Virus record (IMG/VR): IMGVR_UViG_3300007541_000039 | Coordinates: 1 to 44,300 of that record | From: a virus | Length of the DNA: 44,300 bases | Direction: 5' to 3' (one strand) | In this document: positions 6,892 to 13,682 of the stretch, piece after piece | Position numbering within the stretch: the first letter of the stretch is position 1 | Layout of the letters: each line of letters starts with the position of its first letter | Position numbers and translations under genes: made by a program | The notes under the pieces: generated by a model | The model's database searches: none | Told to the model about the DNA's origin: nothing | The model's input: only the letters and a program-made list of their open reading frames with translations

Positions 6892-7100
6892 TAGTAAGCC
6901 TTACGAGAGCTTGGACACGCTTCGTTGTCTGAATAACCTTTACTGTACTCTACAATCTGCTGAGGAGTCATATCTTCTAACTCAACTCGTTCTGATTGAT
7001 AAGTACCACCTACATAATAATGAGGGTTATAACCACGCTGGTAGTAGCTATCAGCTGATCCGCGATCATATGGACTACCGTTACGCTTATCGTATGACAT
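6891..7100 (-). CDS. small Tyr/Gly-rich protein of marine T4-like type
   Basis: 69 residues starting MSYDKRNGSPYDRGSADSYY, a tyrosine- and glycine-rich N-terminus that I recall in marine T4-like phage small proteins, followed by VELEDMTPQQIVEYSKGY, probably one helix. Function unknown. The ATG overlaps the upstream stop at 7100. Confidence 0.6.
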   Translation of the reverse strand: MSYDKRNGSPYDRGSADSYYQRGYNPHYYVGGTYQSERVELEDMTPQQIVEYSKGYSDNEACPSSRKAY

Positions 7101-7345
7101 TATGCTGCCTCCGCTACAAGGTCAATTGCTTCTTCAATCAAGTCACGTGCATCGTTATAATGATTGAAGCCGTATTCATCTGCAAAGTCAATGCTGGATG
7201 AACAGAAGATATCATCTGAATCGACGTTAACTTTAGCTTTAATTAGGAGTTTGGCAAGTCCAGTTGCAGTTTTAGAAGAACCAATCTTCTTCTGTTCTAC
7301 ACTGACTTCAACTTTACCGTTATCTGCACTAAAATAAACAAACAT
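7100..7345 (-). CDS. small protein of unknown function
   Basis: I start at the ATG at 7345 because GAGG lies six bases upstream of it; the GTG at 7357 is part of that ribosome-binding region. The 81 residues form beta strands (FVYFSADNGKVEVSVEQKK) and a C-terminal helix (ARDLIEEAIDLVAEAA). First gene under the promoter at 7388-7416. No family recognised. Confidence 0.55.
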   Translation of the reverse strand: MFVYFSADNGKVEVSVEQKKIGSSKTATGLAKLLIKAKVNVDSDDIFCSSSIDFADEYGFNHYNDARDLIEEAIDLVAEAA

Positions 7346-7387
7346 ATATTTCCTCACTTTTGCTACGTTTCTTTAGTTTATGTGTAT

Positions 7388-7416
7388 ATTATGCACTCTT
7401 TTGGGCAAGAAGTCAA
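7388..7416 (-). promoter_or_regulatory. sigma70 promoter, near consensus
   Basis: TTGACT (7416-7411), 17-base spacer, CATAAT (7393-7388) on the minus strand, one mismatch in each box. The leader is about 35 bases and contains GAGG for the gene at 7345. Confidence 0.7.
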
Positions 7417-7429
7417 GCAGAATCAGCAC
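7411..7429 (-). repeat. promoter module, copy C
   Basis: GTGCTGATTCTGCTTGACT on the minus strand. Its upstream half also forms one arm of the hairpin at 7419-7457. Confidence 0.65.
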
Positions 7430-7457
7430 TTTTAGGCATTGCTAAGTGCTTGATTCT
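7419..7457. repeat. long imperfect inverted repeat / hairpin
   Basis: Plus-strand arms 7419-7431 (AGAATCAGCACTT) and 7444-7457 (AAGTGCTTGATTCT) pair over 13 bases with one bulged T; the loop is 12 bases. It lies between the end of the DUF1353 gene and the -35 box at 7411. There is no U-run directly after it on either strand, so it is not a classic terminator, but it may end the DUF1353 transcript or form a regulator site. Confidence 0.55.
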
Positions 7458-7486
7458 ACTAGAGATGTGAAAAAAGTTGAATTTTT

Positions 7487-7924
7487 TTACTTGGATCTGA
7501 CTGCAGACCAGCCGAAAACCCGTACAGCTGCCCATGCACTCCAGCATTTCCAGGGGGCAACCACAGGCTCTGACTGTGCCATGGCATCTTTAAATACCAA
7601 ATCGGCGGCTTGTCGTAGTTCTGACTTCATCTCGCTATCGCCTTCGCGAATAGCTTTGTATAACACATCATGAATAACTGCTGCTCTAGCAATATCAAAG
7701 GGAGCAATAAACATCCAACCAGCTCTTGGTACTGATGCTAAATCAGTAACAAAACCCTTGGGAGCGGTAATTTTACCTTTAACAGTAATCTTAACGCCCA
7801 ATCTTTTAAACTCTTTTACTTGACTTTCCGTTAATACATCAGTATCGTAAGATAAAGCGGTGTTTAAAACCCACCTGCTAGGCGGAGTATATGTTGCGTC
7901 TAATAATCGATTAAATCGGCCCAT
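7487..7924 (-). CDS. DUF1353 family protein
   Basis: GFVTDLASVPRAGWMF followed by ARAAVIHDVLYKAI is the signature of DUF1353 phage proteins: T-D-x-AS-x-P-R, then AA-x-x-HD-x-LY. I start at the second of two ATGs (7924), five bases after GGAGG; 145 residues. The family is common in tailed phages and its biochemical role is not established; virion assembly or a hydrolase-like fold have been suggested. The gene is read away from the plus-strand island from a late promoter at 7966-7959. Confidence 0.75.
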   Translation of the reverse strand: MGRFNRLLDATYTPPSRWVLNTALSYDTDVLTESQVKEFKRLGVKITVKGKITAPKGFVTDLASVPRAGWMFIAPFDIARAAVIHDVLYKAIREGDSEMKSELRQAADLVFKDAMAQSEPVVAPWKCWSAWAAVRVFGWSAVRSK

Positions 7925-7936
7925 CATTTCCTCCAA

Positions 7937-7944
7937 TATAAATA
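7937..7944 (+). promoter_or_regulatory. T4-type late promoter (plus)
   Basis: Exact TATAAATA. Expected transcription start near 7950, about 27 bases before the ATG at 7977. Confidence 0.7.
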
Positions 7945-7958
7945 TGAATAAACCTATT

Positions 7959-7966
7959 TATTTATA
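7959..7966 (-). promoter_or_regulatory. T4-type late promoter (minus)
   Basis: Exact TATAAATA on the minus strand. Expected start near 7953, about 29 bases before the DUF1353 ATG at 7924. Mirrors the plus-strand late promoter 22 bases away. Confidence 0.7.
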
Positions 7967-7976
7967 AGGTACTAAT

Positions 7977-9320
7977 ATGGCAAATCTAAGTAAAGCAAAC
8001 TTATTAAACAAGAAATACACAAGAGTCGTGACACTGGTGTCTATGATTACTAAAAACACACCTCTCAAGTTAGAAAAGGGAGGCAGTGTAGTAGTCAAGA
8101 GTCTTAATATAGACGGTAAAGAATATAAAGCAAATACATCAGCAGCTACTCTCGTTAATGCTATTGAGAATTTAAAATCACCTAACTTCAAAATGTATGA
8201 TGTAGCAGGCAATGAATATCACAACGGCTTGTTACTTAAATCAGAAGAGTTTAAGTCTGGTGGTGAGATGGGAGAGAGAAAGGCTTACAACAAAGGCGAT
8301 ATGGCAGAGGGCATATTTGGTGCCGCTGTAGCTGCTAGATTTATTAATAAAAATCAAAGAGTATCTCCTTCTGATGTAGAGAAGGTGTTGCGTAAACTTA
8401 GCGCTAATCAAACCAAACAAGTCTTAAAATTTGACTCACCCAACAGGAATCCTAAAATTAAGGATAAGGTGATATTTACTTTAGGTTTAGCATTAAACAA
8501 CATGAAAGCACTGACAGATCCTTCAATTAGAAAACTCAAAGATATTCAAGACGTTGTAAATGCTGCATGTTCTTATGCAAATGGTATAACAGTTACACAA
8601 TGGTCTAAAGAAGTATATGAGAACAATTCCTTTAATGAGATACATGTATTATCAGATGGCTTAGAGGATCAAACAGGCACAAAGGTTGATGTTCGTGTCA
8701 TGATATCTAATCATGATGGAGAAATGCTGCCTGTAAACATTAATGTGTCATTAAAAGCAGGAGACGTAAAGCAGTTTGGTCAAATGGGAGGCTCAAACTT
8801 TGAAACATTCCAAGACTTCTTTAAAGATCTATTTGGCATTACAATTACAGAACTTAGAAATAGATACGACGCTAAAATCAAAGAGGGAGATTTAAAAGGT
8901 GCCATTAGTGAAGTTTACAAAGGTGTAGAACCTAAAGTAACCAAATTATTATCACAAGACGATAAAAAGACACTAAAACATTTTGCAGATGCTATACAAT
9001 GGCACGCTACTCGTAATGAGGAGTATGTAACACTTGTTCAATTGAATCGTGGGCAAGCTAAAATCTATACCTTTGACAACTTATTTAAAACATTTGATGC
9101 TTTGTCTCCAATCAAAGGTGAATATAAAAGAGGCCAAGAGAGAGGTACAGGCAAACCAGGACTTCCTCAAATAGATTTTATGACAAAAGACGGCACAACA
9201 TTAATACGACTTAGAGTTAAAGGTGGAGACTATAGAGCAGATGGCTCCCCATATTTCCGTAATATTATTGAAAAACTAGATGGATTAGGCAAATTGATTG
9301 CCAAATATGCTGATGAGTAA
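7977..9320 (+). CDS. 447-residue protein, possible PD-(D/E)XK-like nuclease
   Basis: Not a protein I can name. Two stretches suggest a restriction-endonuclease-like fold: GDMAEGIFGAAVAARF near residue 107, like the N-terminal Glu helix of such enzymes, and TKVDVRV about 25 residues before INVSLKAGDVKQFGQMGG near residue 257. The latter resembles the Asp ... (S)xK strand and the K-Q-F-G-Q segment I recall from some restriction endonucleases. The middle Glu/Asp of the active site is not obvious. It is the first gene of the plus-strand island, directly behind a late promoter, so a virion or late role is equally possible. Confidence 0.4.
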   Translation: MANLSKANLLNKKYTRVVTLVSMITKNTPLKLEKGGSVVVKSLNIDGKEYKANTSAATLVNAIENLKSPNFKMYDVAGNEYHNGLLLKSEEFKSGGEMGERKAYNKGDMAEGIFGAAVAARFINKNQRVSPSDVEKVLRKLSANQTKQVLKFDSPNRNPKIKDKVIFTLGLALNNMKALTDPSIRKLKDIQDVVNAACSYANGITVTQWSKEVYENNSFNEIHVLSDGLEDQTGTKVDVRVMISNHDGEMLPVNINVSLKAGDVKQFGQMGGSNFETFQDFFKDLFGITITELRNRYDAKIKEGDLKGAISEVYKGVEPKVTKLLSQDDKKTLKHFADAIQWHATRNEEYVTLVQLNRGQAKIYTFDNLFKTFDALSPIKGEYKRGQERGTGKPGLPQIDFMTKDGTTLIRLRVKGGDYRADGSPYFRNIIEKLDGLGKLIAKYADE

Positions 9321-9825
9321 CGCTTATAGACTCAAAAATCTTCTTACTGAAGAAGAAACTCAAGAGTTTTTAAACATGGCATATAAAACTGTCTGGAAAG
9401 ATTATTATCTGGACGAAAATGGCCAAGTGTGGTTGCGTGATGGAGAACAAAGAACCAATTACTTAGGTGTAGCATTACAAGTAAATAGAATAATTATCAA
9501 GGTTGCTGGAAAATATGGAGTTAATAGAATATCAGGCTCAGCCTTCATAAAATCTCGTCCAAATACACAAATAGATTGGCACACAGATCCTCTCTCAAGA
9601 AAATCAATTTTTACAATTCCTCTTACTCCAGGTGTAAGAGAGTTTCATACAGAAGAAGGTGTTTTTAACTACGATTTTCCTGTTGTATGTAATACTCGTG
9701 TAGAGCATAAGGGAGTATATAAAGGTGAGAGTGGAGAAGATTCTTATGTGTGGCAATTTTCTACAAGTGAAGAGTGGGACAGTTTAATACCAAGACTAAG
9801 ACAAAGGGATTTGATCGTTGACTAA
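9313..9825 (+). CDS. 2-oxoglutarate/Fe(II) dioxygenase-like protein
   Basis: 170 residues. IDWHTDPLSRKSIFTIPL supplies the HxD of a double-stranded beta-helix oxygenase, and VVCNTRVEHKGVY about 50 residues later supplies the distal His, the N-T-x-x-x-H layout seen in aspartyl-hydroxylase-like and phage oxygenases. A 2-oxoglutarate-binding Arg or Lys close by is plausible. The substrate is unknown. I use the ATG at 9313, which overlaps the upstream stop (ATGAGTAA); an ATG at 9307 is possible. No strong ribosome-binding site is seen, so translation is probably coupled to the upstream gene. Confidence 0.55.
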   Translation: MSNAYRLKNLLTEEETQEFLNMAYKTVWKDYYLDENGQVWLRDGEQRTNYLGVALQVNRIIIKVAGKYGVNRISGSAFIKSRPNTQIDWHTDPLSRKSIFTIPLTPGVREFHTEEGVFNYDFPVVCNTRVEHKGVYKGESGEDSYVWQFSTSEEWDSLIPRLRQRDLIVD

Positions 9826-10339
9826 TCTTTTTTTCTTATTCCAATGTCGCGATGGCTTATACATAGTAGACAGTAACCATGTACAGGATGTTCCAAAACC
9901 GCGTGAGTTAATCCGAAGAGTTTCAACTGTAGAACAGTGTCGAGAAATAGCAGAACAAATTGGTTTACCTATCGTATCCGATACTGCTAGAAAGAGAACT
10001 AGAAAGCACACTGAAGAAGGCAGACAAAGAATTAGAGAAGCTAAACTAGGTGACAAACATCCTCATAAAGATGGTTTAAAAGATGAACACAAAGAAAGAA
10101 TATCCAAGACTATGCAAGGTACTAGAGGCGGTGAGAATAATCCAATGTATGGCAGACGCCATAGAGTAAGCACTAGAGAAAAGATGCATGAGGCTTGGAT
10201 AAAGAGAGAAAGACGTTATTGGGTATGTGATCCAAATGGCAAAGCAACAACAATACCAAAGTCCCAACCGCTACCAGAGGGCTGGCAACGGGGTAGGTTC
10301 TTTGATCCCTACAAACCAGATACAGACGAGTTATTATGA
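9818..10339 (+). CDS. NUMOD3-motif DNA-binding protein (homing-endonuclease-like)
   Basis: The centre has HTEEGRQRIREAKLGDKHP, then HKERISKTMQG and ENNPMYGRRHRVSTREKMHE, two to three copies of the NUMOD3 helix motif found in the DNA-binding tails of GIY-YIG and HNH homing endonucleases. No nuclease domain is evident in its 173 residues. The N-terminal part (GLYIVDSNHVQDVPKPRELIRR) is unassigned. It could be a stand-alone DNA-binding protein or a worn-down mobile endonuclease. The start is a TTG at 9818 overlapping the upstream stop, with AAAGGG nine bases before it. Confidence 0.6.
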   Translation: MTNLFFLFQCRDGLYIVDSNHVQDVPKPRELIRRVSTVEQCREIAEQIGLPIVSDTARKRTRKHTEEGRQRIREAKLGDKHPHKDGLKDEHKERISKTMQGTRGGENNPMYGRRHRVSTREKMHEAWIKRERRYWVCDPNGKATTIPKSQPLPEGWQRGRFFDPYKPDTDELL

Positions 10340-10340
10340 A

Positions 10341-10766
10341 ATGCTTAAACAACTTTTATCATTAGATGATCCTGCAGCAGAACACATTGCTAAAGATCCT
10401 GTTAGAGGACATATACCAGCAATAGACAGAATTTCCAATAACAAGGAAGTTTATTATTGGGAAAAAGACGGAGAAGTAGCTGCTATGGTGTGTGTAGCAC
10501 ACTGTAGTCATGTTCCAGAAGATGAAGATGAGATTAATAATGAGGGTACAGACTTTCCTATACTCTATACCATTTGGTCTTATTCTCATTTTGCTGGGAG
10601 AAGATTAGCACTCTCCGTTGTCGATCACTTTAGGCAATTAGGCATTGCCAAAGGTGTTTATACACTTAGCCCTAAAACAGACACTGCCAGAAGATTTCAT
10701 ATGGCAAACAGGGCTACATTATTTCGTGAGAACGAACACACATATAATTTTTATTACAAACTATGA
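10341..10766 (+). CDS. GNAT-like acetyltransferase
   Basis: I start at the ATG at 10341, one base after the upstream stop; longer readings lie inside the previous gene. The 141 residues read like a GNAT fold: KEVYYWEKDGEVAAMVCVAH (beta strands 1-3), PILYTIWSYSHFAGRRLALSVVDHF (beta 4 and the acetyl-CoA-binding helix), GVYTLSP, and a C-terminal FRENEHTYNFYYKL. The usual Q/RxxGxG/A loop is not clear (HFAGRRLA is closest), so the activity is inferred. A similar segment forms the C-terminus of the glycosyltransferase at 42307-43683. Confidence 0.5.
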   Translation: MLKQLLSLDDPAAEHIAKDPVRGHIPAIDRISNNKEVYYWEKDGEVAAMVCVAHCSHVPEDEDEINNEGTDFPILYTIWSYSHFAGRRLALSVVDHFRQLGIAKGVYTLSPKTDTARRFHMANRATLFRENEHTYNFYYKL

Positions 10767-11197
10767 AAATATTAATTTGCGGCTTACCAGGTTCTGGTAA
10801 ATCTACGTTAGCAAAAGAATTGGCGTATCATTTCCTTTTGCCCCACCATAATGCTGACACCATCAGAGAACTATACGACGATTGGGATTTCTCTGAAGCA
10901 GGTAGATGGCGTCAGGCACTTCGTATGAAAGAATATTATGGTATACTTGACTTTGTCTGTCCAACCGCTTATACTAGAGAGCTAGTACAAGCAGACTATA
11001 TTATTTGGATGGATACTATCAAGGAAGGCAGGTTTGAAGATACTAATAAAATCTTCGAGCCTTTAGATAATTACAACATAAGGATAACAAAATGGATTGG
11101 ACAAAACCAACTACGCAACTCCTTGGAAGGTTTCAACCCTGGCATAAAGGGCATACAGAACTTTTTAAGCGAGCAATTGACAAAACTGGCCAAGTAG
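10763..11197 (+). CDS. APS-kinase-like P-loop kinase
   Basis: ILICGLPGSGKSTLAKELA is a Walker A motif at residues 7-15, and HHNADTIRELYDDWDFS matches the NAD/GD-x-IR segment of adenylylsulfate kinases. ILDFVCPTAYTRE and YIIWMDTIKEGRFEDTN continue that family. The expected reaction is ATP plus adenylyl sulfate to PAPS, the donor used by sulfotransferases, several of which lie in this window. The last 35 residues are read in a frame that also encodes the start of the next gene. Homologues I remember are fused to the nucleotidyltransferase that follows, so this C-terminus may be non-native or a frameshift may join them. Confidence 0.65.
   Translation: MKILICGLPGSGKSTLAKELAYHFLLPHHNADTIRELYDDWDFSEAGRWRQALRMKEYYGILDFVCPTAYTRELVQADYIIWMDTIKEGRFEDTNKIFEPLDNYNIRITKWIGQNQLRNSLEGFNPGIKGIQNFLSEQLTKLAK
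11080..11085 (+). promoter_or_regulatory. Shine-Dalgarno inside the kinase gene
   Basis: AAGGAT six bases before the ATG at 11092. It supports independent initiation of the nucleotidyltransferase although the kinase frame continues for another 106 bases. Confidence 0.55.
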
Positions 11198-11478
11198 CTA
11201 TTTTACTCAGAGCTTCTGATGGGACAGATAAAAACCCATACGACTTTGATCAACGTTCTACACAGATTGTAATCGCTCTAGCTAAAGAGGGATTTTATTC
11301 TGGCGAACACTACACCATCATTAATGTACCTAACATTGAACATATTACATATGGTAGAGATGTAGGTTACACCATTGAGCAAGAGAAGTTAGAAGACAAT
11401 ATCGAAGCAATTTCTGCTACTAATATCCGTAAAGGACTGCAACAAATTGCAGCCACTCACCCTAAGGTAGATGGATAG
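11092..11478 (+). CDS. NadM-like nucleotidyltransferase (HxGH)
   Basis: 128 residues. QLLGRFQPWHKGHTELF is the GRFQP-x-H-x-GH signature of the NMN/pantetheine-type adenylyltransferase superfamily, and AISATNIRKGL is the ISxTxIR motif that closes the active site. The middle keeps DGTDKNPYDFDQR and ITYGRDVGY, which I recall from the nucleotidyltransferase half of kinase-nucleotidyltransferase fusions. It lies in the -1 frame relative to the kinase and overlaps it by 106 bases. The substrate is unknown: NMN or a sulfated or phosphorylated metabolite are possible. Confidence 0.7.
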   Translation: MDWTKPTTQLLGRFQPWHKGHTELFKRAIDKTGQVAILLRASDGTDKNPYDFDQRSTQIVIALAKEGFYSGEHYTIINVPNIEHITYGRDVGYTIEQEKLEDNIEAISATNIRKGLQQIAATHPKVDG

Positions 11479-11659
11479 CGTTAGTAAGACTATAGCAAAA
11501 ACTCTTAGCTGGAGAATAGTCGCCACAGTCACTACAATGATAACAGCTTGGATCATTGTAGGTGACTGGCGATTAGGATTAGCGATAGGAACCGCAGAGT
11601 TCTTTATTAAGATGATTGTGTATTACATACACGAAAGATTGTGGACTAGGGGCGAATAA
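11471..11659 (+). CDS. DUF2061 small membrane protein
   Basis: 62 residues: SVSKTIAKTLSWRIVAT at the start and YYIHERLW at the end match the DUF2061 pattern (K-T-x-SWR-x-x-AT ... K-x-x-x-YY-x-HERxW) closely. Two membrane segments lie at about 15-30 and 34-50. The family's role is unknown. Position directly after the APS-kinase-like and nucleotidyltransferase genes (8-base overlap) may be meaningful, as I recall DUF2061 near sulfate-activation genes in bacteria, but that is not checked. The 3' end overlaps a convergent minus-strand gene by 14 bases. Confidence 0.8.
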   Translation: MDSVSKTIAKTLSWRIVATVTTMITAWIIVGDWRLGLAIGTAEFFIKMIVYYIHERLWTRGE

Positions 11660-12263
11660 CTGTAAAGCCCTGCTTACTGACAACTTCAACTTCAGCATTA
11701 GGATACACTTCCTTAATAGCTTTTTGAGTACCTGGCCAATTAGGTGTGTTATCGTGTACACACATAATGCCTCCTTTGACGAGTCTGCGTTGCCAATATT
11801 CTAGAGCGTCTTTACATGCTTGGTAATTGTGATCAGCGTCATAGAAGACACAATCTACCATAACATTCCATTCAAACTTTGGTGTAAAGAGCTTCTTTTG
11901 AACAGTGATATTATCAAAGCGCTCAGTGTTCTTTTTAAAGTTACTGTATTGCTCTTCACCGGTGCATTTAAACTGCTCCATGTGTTCCATTCTTTCGTCA
12001 CTACCCATGTACTCAACGTTGAGTCCTGCTGCTTTTGCCTTGTTTAGTTCATCTTGGGTGGGACGTCGAGGGTTCAATCCCTCAAACTTATCAATTGCAT
12101 GGATTTTAAAGTCTTTATTATTAGCTTCAAATGCTTCAGCCCAGGCAACTGTACTCTTGCCTTGGAAACAACCAATCTCTACAAGAATACCTTTTTCTGG
12201 AAGTAGAGCTGAAACGACTGCATTAACTGCGAGGATATCGTCCTCGTAGAACATACCGATCAT
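11646..12263 (-). CDS. class I SAM-dependent methyltransferase
   Basis: ILVEIGCFQGKSTVAWA (residues 26-42) is the glycine-rich SAM-binding motif. HAIDKFEG is the acidic end of the second strand, and VFYDADHNYQACKDALEYW with GGIMCVHDN fits motifs seen in Methyltransf_24 and cephalosporin-hydroxylase-like proteins. Length 205 residues is usual. The substrate is unknown, with sugars or small molecules typical for this subgroup. The start at 12263 follows AAAGGT, eight bases upstream. It faces the DUF2061 gene and shares 14 bases with it. Confidence 0.75.
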   Translation of the reverse strand: MIGMFYEDDILAVNAVVSALLPEKGILVEIGCFQGKSTVAWAEAFEANNKDFKIHAIDKFEGLNPRRPTQDELNKAKAAGLNVEYMGSDERMEHMEQFKCTGEEQYSNFKKNTERFDNITVQKKLFTPKFEWNVMVDCVFYDADHNYQACKDALEYWQRRLVKGGIMCVHDNTPNWPGTQKAIKEVYPNAEVEVVSKQGFTVIRP

Positions 12264-12267
12264 TGTT

Positions 12268-12771
12268 TTATACCTTTGCTGCGGCCTTAGTTTTTCTAGT
12301 TCTTTTAGGTTTTGTTGTGGCGGGTTTATTGTATTCTGTAATACCTAGAAGCGGTAACATAGCTTCCATTTTAGGATACAAGTCTAACAGTTTACCATCT
12401 TTAATTGCTGTTAGCACAGTCGCTTCAGCATGATGTAATCCTTCTAGAATTTGAACCCAATTCATTTCTTGTTTCCAAGAAGGTAATTTTTTCATATTAG
12501 AACCAGGTTCCATGAATTGCCTAATACGTCTCCATTCTAGTGTAAGAGTAGTTTCTCCCATACCGTCAGGAATATCCTTTTGAAGTTTAGTAGTAGTAGG
12601 CATACCTTCTGGTAGTCCCCAATCAGGTTTCTCAGCGCCAACACCAATACGAACGATTGGTACTAGTGTCTGATTAGTGGGGGCCCATTGCTTTAGTCTT
12701 GCGACTTGTTCGTCTGGTGTTTCAGCTTTAAGTACCCAATCAAAGCCTTCGTTGATTTGTCTGAATTTCAT
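12268..12771 (-). CDS. conserved marine-phage protein with basic tail
   Basis: 167 residues. The N-terminus (MKFRQINEGFDWVLKAETPDEQVARLKQW) and the repeated mention of a C-terminal basic, alanine-rich tail (TTKPKRTRKTKAAAKV) resemble proteins I remember as DUF6433 in marine T4-like phages; that label is from memory. The tail suggests nucleic-acid binding. It sits directly downstream of the RNase H gene, 11 bases after its stop, so it is probably expressed with replication genes. Function unknown. Confidence 0.55.
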   Translation of the reverse strand: MKFRQINEGFDWVLKAETPDEQVARLKQWAPTNQTLVPIVRIGVGAEKPDWGLPEGMPTTTKLQKDIPDGMGETTLTLEWRRIRQFMEPGSNMKKLPSWKQEMNWVQILEGLHHAEATVLTAIKDGKLLDLYPKMEAMLPLLGITEYNKPATTKPKRTRKTKAAAKV

Positions 12772-12782
12772 AGTGTCTCCAT

Positions 12783-13682
12783 TTAAAAATCTTCTATCAC
12801 TTCCATCATTAGTTTCATTCTGTTCTTGATGAAGTAGTTCAACAACTGGCTTCTATCGCCACCTTGTTGTCTTTCATAACTATTTATAATACTTTCTTTA
12901 ATATCTTCTGGTGTCTTAGACAAGTCTACTAGAAGTTGATTACGGTTAAACCCATGAGCCATCTCAGAGTTCACTACAAACTCCTCTGGCTTCATGCCTT
13001 TCCACTCTGCCAACAATGCCTTTCTAATAGGTCGTTGTCGTTTACCCTCAACAAATGTATCGTCTGCAGACAGCATATTAGGAATGCCGTCACCTTTATC
13101 GCCTGTAATAATATGTTCCATGAGAACTTTATCGGCAGGCTCTTTAATCTTAACCCACTTCTTAAATGCAGGAGCAAACTGTTTTACATTACTCCACTTC
13201 TGTAGCTGATTGAAGTCATGATCACCTGAGATAATAAGAAAAGGTTCAGGTGTGGGATCGTCAAACAATCCTCCTACACTGTCCCCAGATGTTTGACTGT
13301 ACTCTGCCAATGTACCAATAACATCATCGGCTTCAGCACCGTCTACATCAATTACAGGATAAGGAAAAACCTCCTCTAACTCTTGTCTAATGATGTGCAA
13401 TGCATCAAATATAGTACTCCAATCAAAAGAGCTTTCTTCTCGCACTTTTTTGCGGTGAGATTTGTAGAAAGGGAACACTTTTCTGCGCCAATAGTGCCTG
13501 TTATCCATAGCAATTACTAGTTCACCATATTCAGCACCAAACCTATTACGATAGGAACGTAATGTATTTAGAATCATATGCCTAAGTAGATTAACGTCTA
13601 CCTCTACACTAGCATCCTTACGGTGTCCAATCTCTGCCATAAAGTTGGCAATGGCGACTTGATTAAAGTCTACAACAATCAT
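12783..13682 (-). CDS. rnh: T4-type RNase H / 5'-3' flap exonuclease
   Basis: 299 residues, close to the 305 of T4 Rnh. The metal-binding acids of the FEN/RNase H family are visible: VDFNQ (Asp5), AMDNRHYWRR (Asp59), DVDGAEADDVIG, ISGDHDFNQL and TGDKGDGIPNM, the last being the helix-3-turn-helix loop that contacts DNA. The enzyme removes RNA primers and flaps from lagging-strand fragments and works with the primase encoded at 25690-26715. The ATG overlaps the upstream stop by four bases. A TATAAATA lies within its 3' end at 12888-12881. Confidence 0.9.
   Translation of the reverse strand: MIVVDFNQVAIANFMAEIGHRKDASVEVDVNLLRHMILNTLRSYRNRFGAEYGELVIAMDNRHYWRRKVFPFYKSHRKKVREESSFDWSTIFDALHIIRQELEEVFPYPVIDVDGAEADDVIGTLAEYSQTSGDSVGGLFDDPTPEPFLIISGDHDFNQLQKWSNVKQFAPAFKKWVKIKEPADKVLMEHIITGDKGDGIPNMLSADDTFVEGKRQRPIRKALLAEWKGMKPEEFVVNSEMAHGFNRNQLLVDLSKTPEDIKESIINSYERQQGGDRSQLLNYFIKNRMKLMMEVIEDF
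12881..12888 (-). promoter_or_regulatory. possible internal late promoter
   Basis: TATAAATA on the minus strand inside the RNase H gene, about 110 bases before the gene at 12771. Coding sequence of Ile-Asn codons could produce it by chance. Confidence 0.3.

Noticed and set aside
7460-7490. A-run/T-run around 7470-7488 as a terminator
   Set aside because: The stem would be only A-T pairs with a mismatch near its base; no stable hairpin.
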